A stretch of DNA of 64,000 nt. Source: Anaerolineales bacterium. GTDB lineage: Bacteria; Chloroflexota; Anaerolineae; Anaerolineales; Villigracilaceae. Made by a program: the position numbers and the translations under genes. The notes under the pieces were generated by a model. It was given only the letters and a program-made list of their open reading frames with translations. It had not been told where the DNA came from and ran no database searches. Location of the stretch: NCBI GenBank assembly GCA_016789025.1, contig JAEURC010000050.1, positions 81,105 through 145,104 of the forward strand. The letters are read 5' to 3'. This document shows positions 59,673 to 64,000 of this stretch, one piece after another; within the stretch, counting starts at the first letter, position 1, and each line of letters starts with the position of its first letter.

Positions 59673-60744
59673 ATGGTGTTGATTTGCGAATCGCCCCTGC
59701 AACCATGTCGCCGATCTGGATTGTGCCGAGTCCGCTGGATGCGTCCAGCGAGGGGATTTGCCCGCTGGCGAGCAGGCTCGCAACGCTGGATTCGATTCGG
59801 TTCGCGGAATCCGATTCGCCGAGATACTCCAGCATCATGCCCGCCGCCATGATCGCGGCAAGCGGACAGGCGATGCCCTTCCCTGCAATATCGGGCGCGG
59901 AGCCGTGGATCGGCTCGAACATGGATGTCTTGCCGGGGTGCAGGTTGGCGGAGGCGGCGATTCCGATCCCGCCTTGAAGCGTCGAGCCGAGGTCGGTGAG
60001 GATGTCGCCGTAGAGGTTGGTGGTCACGACGGTGTCGTAGTATTCGGGCTTCTGGATCATCAGCATCGCAAAGGCGTCCACGTAGGCGTGATCCTGTTTG
60101 ATGTCGGGATATTCCTTCCCCACTTCGGCGAAGACGCGCGTCCAAATTTCCTGCGGGCGGATGGCGTTGGCTTTGTCCACGAGCGTGAGATGACCCGGCT
60201 TTTTGTTCGCCGAGGCGCGTGCGCGGGCGAGTTCAAACGCATAGCGGACCGCGCGTTCGATTCCGACCCGCGTGTACAGGCTGGTGGACGTGGCGACTTC
60301 GTCGGGCGAGCCTTTTTTGAGGATGCCGCCGATCTGGGTATATTCGCCTTCGGTGTTTTCGCGCACGACGGCAAAGTCAATGTCTGCTGGCGTCTTGCCT
60401 TTGAGCGGACACAAATGTTCGGCGTAGAGTTTGATCGGGCGGAGATTAATGTACAGGTCCAGCCCGAAGCGCAGACCGAGAATGACCGAGCGTTCGACGA
60501 GTCCCACTTCCACTGCGGGATGACCGATCGCGCCGAGAAAGACCGCGTCCAGTGTTTTCCATTCGTCGATCGTTTTGTCTGGCACAAGTTCCTTCGTCTT
60601 GAGATAATGCGCGCCCGAATAGGGATATTCGACGAAGTTGCAATCGAATCCCGAAGCGACGACTCGCAGAACCTTCAGCGCTTCGTTCGTGACCTCGGGA
60701 CCGATCCCGTCTCCCGCGATGATGCCGATATTGTATGTTTTCAT
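59671..60744 (-). CDS. leuB: 3-isopropylmalate dehydrogenase-type enzyme
   Basis: I start at the ATG at 60744 (357 residues), with GAGAGGAAT before it. Beta-decarboxylating dehydrogenase: YNIGIIAGDGIGPEVTNEAL, GAIGHPAVEVGLVERSVILG, INLRPIKLYAEHLCPLKGKT, VVRENTEGEYTQIGG, DKANAIRPQEIW, TDLGSTLQGGIGIAASANLH and EPIHGSAPDIAGKGIACPLA. It oxidises and decarboxylates 3-isopropylmalate or a related 2-hydroxy diacid (NAD, Mg/Mn). Tartrate/malate relatives share this layout. It is next to a LeuD fusion and LeuC, so leucine or a parallel 2-oxoacid elongation path fits. Confidence 0.88.
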   Translation of the reverse strand: MKTYNIGIIAGDGIGPEVTNEALKVLRVVASGFDCNFVEYPYSGAHYLKTKELVPDKTIDEWKTLDAVFLGAIGHPAVEVGLVERSVILGLRFGLDLYINLRPIKLYAEHLCPLKGKTPADIDFAVVRENTEGEYTQIGGILKKGSPDEVATSTSLYTRVGIERAVRYAFELARARASANKKPGHLTLVDKANAIRPQEIWTRVFAEVGKEYPDIKQDHAYVDAFAMLMIQKPEYYDTVVTTNLYGDILTDLGSTLQGGIGIAASANLHPGKTSMFEPIHGSAPDIAGKGIACPLAAIMAAGMMLEYLGESDSANRIESSVASLLASGQIPSLDASSGLGTIQIGDMVAGAIRKSTP

Positions 60745-60760
60745 ATTCCTCTCGTGATGA

Positions 60761-60834
60761 TTGCGTAGTGCGCGTTCTCTAACGCGCACATTAGTGCGCG
60801 CGCCAGAGCGGACGTTAGAGAACGTCCGCTACGC
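60761..60834. repeat. Composite hairpin repeat (CTCT-loop plus AGAG-loop), copy 2
   Basis: GTGCGCGTT-CTCT-AACGCGCAC (60768-60789) followed by AGCGGACGTT-AGAG-AACGTCCGCT (60807-60830), enclosed by GCGTAG (60763-60768) and CTACGC (60829-60834). Same architecture as copy 1; stems compensated. It fills the gap between leuB and the LeuD fusion. Confidence 0.88.
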
Positions 60835-60845
60835 AAACTTTGTGT

Positions 60846-62915
60846 TTAAAAAGACTTCTCCGCCAGCCGTTCTTCCGCATAGGCGAGCAGACCGCCCACG
60901 TCAATGATGCGGCGTAGGAAATCGGGGAAGGGCGCGGCTTGGTATTGCTCGCCCGTCGTCAGGTTGCGGATGACGCCCGCGGCAGGCTCGACCTCGATCT
61001 CGTCGCCTTCGGCGATTCCATCCACCGCCTGCGGACATTCGAGGATCGGCAAGCCGATGTTGATGGCGTTGCGGAAAAAGATGCGCGCAAACGATTTGGC
61101 GACCACCGCCGAAACGCCCGCGGCTTTGATGGTGAGCGGAGCCACCTCGCGCGACGAACCGCAGCCGAAGTTCGAATCGGCCACGATGATGTCGCCGCGC
61201 TTCATCTTCTTGACGAAGTCGGCGTCGGCGTCTTCCATGCAATGCTGGGCGAGTTCGCGCGGGTCGGAGGTGTTGCAGTGACGCGCGGGGATGATCGCGT
61301 CGGTATCTATGTTTTTGCCGAACTTCCAACCGTGACCGTGAATGCGGACGCGCTCGCGCAGATAATCCCTCTGCGCCGCGCCGTCTGCCATGCGCGGGAG
61401 CGCGTCGAAGAACAACACGCGGTCGGGGCGGGCGTAATCGGGCAAACGCGACTCGGCAAATTCAAGCGCTTCCCGCGCCGAAAGTTTCGCGCCAGGTTGA
61501 AGCACGATACAGGCGCAGGTCAATTCGCCATAGATCAAATCGGGCGCGCCGACCACCGCCGCATCCTTCACGCCGGGGCACGAACGCAGGACCATTTCGA
61601 CCGCGCCGGGGTAGATTTTGAATCCGCCGCGCATGATGACCTCGTCCTTGCGCCCGACGATTTTCACGGGACCGTCCGCGTCGATCACGGCGAGATCGCC
61701 CGTGTGAAGCCAGCCGTCCTTGTCCAACACTTGCGCGGTCGCTTCGGGGTCGCCCCAATACTTTGTCATCACGTTATATCCGCGCGCGCATAACTCTCCC
61801 TCTTCGCCGTTTGCCAAAGTCTCGCCGTTTGCGCCAATCACCTTGATCTCAACGCCGTCCATCGGAATGCCGACAGTTTCCGTCGCGGTGATGGGACCGT
61901 CGTCCAGTTGAGTCATCGTGATGGCGGGCGACGCTTCGGTGAGTCCGTAGCCGATGAGCAGTTTGAATCCCATCTCTTCGCGCGCGCGGCGGACGAGTTC
62001 GGGCGGGCAGGGCGCGCCAGCCATAATTCCAGTGCGAAGCGTGGCGCAGGCGGAGGGGTCGAAGTCCTTGTGATTCAATTCCAGCGCGAACATGGTCGGC
62101 ACGCCCGAAAGGATCGTCACGCCTGTTTCCTTCACCAACCTCAACGCGTCGCTCGGACGATAATGCGGCAGGCACACCAACTGCGCCCCCGCCACCGCGC
62201 ACGCCAGCATGACCGCGGTGAAACCGAACGTGTTCGAGAGCGGAACCGCGCCGAGAAAAATATCCTGCGCGGTGCAATTCATCCGTTCCGCCATCTCCGC
62301 CGCGTTGCGAACGATGCCGCCGTGCGTCAACGCCGCGCCGCGCGGTTCGCCCGTGCTGCCCAGCGAGTGGATGATCGCCGCCGTGTCGCGCGGTCGGGTC
62401 GAGGCGGGCGGGAGCGCCGCCGTGTCTTTGAGCAAACCCTCCCACGCGACGACATCCTTCTTTTTATTCGACTTCGAATTGGAGACGGAGACGATAAACT
62501 CCAACTCCGGGACTTGATCCCGCATCTCCACCGCGACTTCGAGATGGTCCACGCCATCGAACTGTTTCGCGTCTGAAAACGTCACCAGCGCGCGCGGCTT
62601 CGTCTTTGCAAAACGCGCCAGCATATCCGCCTTGTCGCGGCGGATGTTGATCGGCACGAGGATGAGTCCCGCTTTGGCGGCGGCAAAGACCGTGACGATG
62701 TACGCGGGAACGTTGGGTAGCGTCACGGCGAGGCGGTCGCCCGGTTGCAGTCCCAGTTCGCGCAGTCCCGCGGCGAGCGAGCAGGCTTGCAGTTCCACGT
62801 CCGCATAAGACCAGCGTTCATCCTCCAGCCGCAGAAAGGTCTGGTTGGGAAAACGCGCCGCTTGCACGCTCAATAATTCGCCGATGGTCGTGTTGTGAAA
62901 AGTTTCGTATGTCAT
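60846..62915 (-). CDS. Fusion of AMP-ligase-like domain and LeuD (isopropylmalate isomerase small subunit)
   Basis: I start at the ATG at 62915 (689 residues; ATG at 62924 also possible), because a hairpin at 62930-62963 separates it from leuC. Residues 1-520 are an acyl-CoA synthetase-like domain (RLAVTLPNVPAYIVTVFAAA, LLIGYGLTEASPAITMTQLD, GWLHTGDLAVIDADGPVKIV). The phosphate loop reads SLGSTGEPRG and the C-terminal motif DGAAQRDYL lacks the catalytic Lys (family: GKxxR). Residues 523-689 are a LeuD swivel domain (KFGKNIDTDAIIPARH, NFGCGSSREVAPLTIKAAGV). No stop or gap separates them. The ligase half may bind CoA esters without activating acids. Confidence 0.88.
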   Translation of the reverse strand: MTYETFHNTTIGELLSVQAARFPNQTFLRLEDERWSYADVELQACSLAAGLRELGLQPGDRLAVTLPNVPAYIVTVFAAAKAGLILVPINIRRDKADMLARFAKTKPRALVTFSDAKQFDGVDHLEVAVEMRDQVPELEFIVSVSNSKSNKKKDVVAWEGLLKDTAALPPASTRPRDTAAIIHSLGSTGEPRGAALTHGGIVRNAAEMAERMNCTAQDIFLGAVPLSNTFGFTAVMLACAVAGAQLVCLPHYRPSDALRLVKETGVTILSGVPTMFALELNHKDFDPSACATLRTGIMAGAPCPPELVRRAREEMGFKLLIGYGLTEASPAITMTQLDDGPITATETVGIPMDGVEIKVIGANGETLANGEEGELCARGYNVMTKYWGDPEATAQVLDKDGWLHTGDLAVIDADGPVKIVGRKDEVIMRGGFKIYPGAVEMVLRSCPGVKDAAVVGAPDLIYGELTCACIVLQPGAKLSAREALEFAESRLPDYARPDRVLFFDALPRMADGAAQRDYLRERVRIHGHGWKFGKNIDTDAIIPARHCNTSDPRELAQHCMEDADADFVKKMKRGDIIVADSNFGCGSSREVAPLTIKAAGVSAVVAKSFARIFFRNAINIGLPILECPQAVDGIAEGDEIEVEPAAGVIRNLTTGEQYQAAPFPDFLRRIIDVGGLLAYAEERLAEKSF

Positions 62916-62929
62916 GGGTTCCATTCCAT

Positions 62930-62963
62930 AGACCCGACAGGTTTTCGGAAACCTGTCGGGTCT
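62930..62963. repeat. 15 bp hairpin between leuC and the ligase-LeuD fusion gene
   Basis: AGACCCGACAGGTTT, loop TCGG, AAACCTGTCGGGTCT: perfect stem seven bases past the leuC stop. No T-run on the minus strand. Probably protects or limits read-through of the message. Confidence 0.78.
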
Positions 62964-62970
62964 CATTGGT

Positions 62971-64000
62971 TTACAGGTCTTTCGGAGATATGATCCTCCC
63001 CGCGATGGCAGACGCGGCGGCGACGTAGGGATTGGCGAGATACAGTTCGCTGGAGACATGCCCCATGCGCCCGCGGAAGTTGCGGTTGCTGGTGGAGATG
63101 CACTTCTCGCCCGCCGCCAGCACGCCCATGTGACCGCCGAGGCAGGGTCCGCAAGTGGGAGTGCTGACCGAGCAATTGGCTGAGATGAAGATTTCGATCA
63201 GCCCTTCGCGCAACGCGTCGAGGTACACCTTCTGCGAGCCGGGGATCACCACAGCCCGCACGCGCGGATGGATCTGATGTCCTTTGAGAATCTCCGCCGC
63301 GGCGCGCAAGTCTTCGAGGTTGCCGTTGGTGCACATGCCGATCACCGCCTGGTCGATCTCCACTTCGTTGAGTTGCGAAACAGGCTTGACGTTTTCAGGG
63401 ATGAACGGCACCGCCACGAACGGCTCGAACTCCGACACGTCGAATTCATAGACCTCCGCATAATGCGCGTCGGGATCGCTTTGCAGGTACAAGCCGTCCT
63501 CCCGCCCGCGCGCGCGGATGAACGAGCGGGTCATTTCGTCCGCTTCGAACAAGCCCGCCTTCGCGCCCGCTTCGATCGCCATGTTTGCCATCGAGAAGCG
63601 GTCGCTCATGTCGAGATGTTGAAGCGCCTCGCCCGTGAATTCCATCGCCTGATATCTCGCGCCTTCGACGCCGATCCGCGCGATGGTGTGCAGGATCAAG
63701 TCTTTGCCGCGCACCCATTTTTGCGGCTTGCCGTGATAGACGAACTTCAGGCTTTCCGGCACTTTCATCCATAACTCGCCCAGCGCCATCGCCACCGCCG
63801 CGTCGGTCGAGCCGATGCCCGTGCCGAACGCGCCAATGAATCCGTGCGTGCAGGTATGTGAGTCGGCGCCCGCGATCAGGTCGCCAGGGACGATCATGCC
63901 CTGCTCGGGCAAAAGGATGTGCTGGATGCCCGCCCGCCCCACATCGTAAAAGCGGATGCCGTGCGCGTTCGCAAACTCGCGGCATTGCTTGACGATCTCC
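62971..64000 (-). CDS. leuC: 3-isopropylmalate dehydratase large subunit (partial, N-terminus off the window)
   Basis: 343 codons are visible; the frame is open to the window edge (EIVKQCREFANAHGIRFYDV...). Aconitase-type motifs: GRAGIQHILLPEQGMIVPGD, AGADSHTCTHGFIGAFGTGI, VIGMCTNGNLEDLRAAAEIL and SVSTPTCGPCLGGHMGVLAA, where three Cys bind a 4Fe-4S cluster. With a LeuD domain in the next protein it forms isopropylmalate (or homologous) isomerase. The sequence fits the archaeal-type LeuC/HacA group, whose members accept several substrates. Confidence 0.93.
   Translation of the reverse strand, partial: EIVKQCREFANAHGIRFYDVGRAGIQHILLPEQGMIVPGDLIAGADSHTCTHGFIGAFGTGIGSTDAAVAMALGELWMKVPESLKFVYHGKPQKWVRGKDLILHTIARIGVEGARYQAMEFTGEALQHLDMSDRFSMANMAIEAGAKAGLFEADEMTRSFIRARGREDGLYLQSDPDAHYAEVYEFDVSEFEPFVAVPFIPENVKPVSQLNEVEIDQAVIGMCTNGNLEDLRAAAEILKGHQIHPRVRAVVIPGSQKVYLDALREGLIEIFISANCSVSTPTCGPCLGGHMGVLAAGEKCISTSNRNFRGRMGHVSSELYLANPYVAAASAIAGRIISPKDL

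Noticed and set aside
59758..60768. 336-codon plus-strand frame opposite leuB
   Set aside because: Antisense shadow of a clear dehydrogenase gene; no recognisable product.
62916..63059. N-terminal extension of the ligase-LeuD protein to 63059
   Set aside because: The extra residues are encoded by a perfect hairpin and the end of leuC, are Pro/Arg-rich, and have no ribosome site.
1..64000. tRNA, rRNA, riboswitches and transposases
   Set aside because: I looked for cloverleaf ends, conserved rRNA words and DDE-type proteins and saw none; a covariance search was not possible here.

Overview
This 64 kb window reads like a bacterial chromosome segment, most likely from a Chloroflexota of the Anaerolineae type. 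That placement is inferred. It rests on many lipoproteins with Thr/Glu/Ala/Pro-rich linkers after the lipobox, a MalT-type LuxR regulator, DegV, sugar ABC systems, and no outer-membrane genes. I saw no rRNA, tRNA, CRISPR array, prophage or transposase gene.

Left part (1-16 kb). A sulfur-relay group (DsrE-like, DsrE2-like, TusA) is divergent from a NarL-type two-component pair. After remnants of a comM/yifB gene and of a second gene comes a minus-strand run of small membrane proteins and lipoproteins, then a MalT-like regulator with a clear terminator. A tetR-epimerase-degV-SDR operon follows. It has a near-consensus promoter with a palindromic operator just downstream of the -10.

16-30 kb: a galactosamine/tagatose locus. 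DeoR-type regulator, amidohydrolase, AgaS-like SIS isomerase, sugar-binding lipoprotein, two permeases, DUF4874/DUF4832 lipoprotein, GH4 glycosidase, GH114 endo-alpha-1,4-polygalactosaminidase lipoprotein, LacD-type aldolase, PfkB kinase and GatZ/KbaZ. Together they fit breakdown of a galactosamine-containing polysaccharide to tagatose bisphosphate and triose phosphates. Short-unit degenerate repeats fill the intergenic gaps here and nowhere else in the window.

30-58.8 kb: polyol and sugar-phosphate metabolism. Two ABC systems have the AfuABC/FbpABC layout (lipoprotein, fused double permease, PotA-like ATPase). One is linked to a Gfo/Idh/MocA dehydrogenase and a TIM-barrel isomerase. The other is linked to an RpiR regulator, a tandem HAD protein, a HAD-TIM-barrel fusion, a PfkB kinase and an UlaG-like metallo-hydrolase. 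Next comes a divergent pair of operons: HAD / uridine-kinase-like / MFS on the minus strand, and iolB / transaldolase / iolD / iolE / iolG on the plus strand. The same 20 bp imperfect palindrome (TTTGCAAG-N4-CTTTCAAA) lies at the -35 of the rpiR promoter and between the divergent HAD and iol promoters, so one RpiR regulon is likely. The iol operon has neither iolC nor iolJ but carries a transaldolase. I propose that it moves the dihydroxyacetone unit of unphosphorylated 2-deoxy-5-keto-D-gluconate onto glyceraldehyde-3-phosphate, giving fructose-6-phosphate and malonate semialdehyde. This is the most interesting hypothesis in the window.

Right end (58.8-64 kb). Hemerythrin-like protein, a LeuB-type dehydrogenase, an unusual fusion of an AMP-ligase-like domain (degenerate adenylation motifs) to a LeuD swivel domain, and a partial LeuC. 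Composite hairpin repeats with AGAG/CTCT loops and compensating stem changes flank leuB, with single copies elsewhere.
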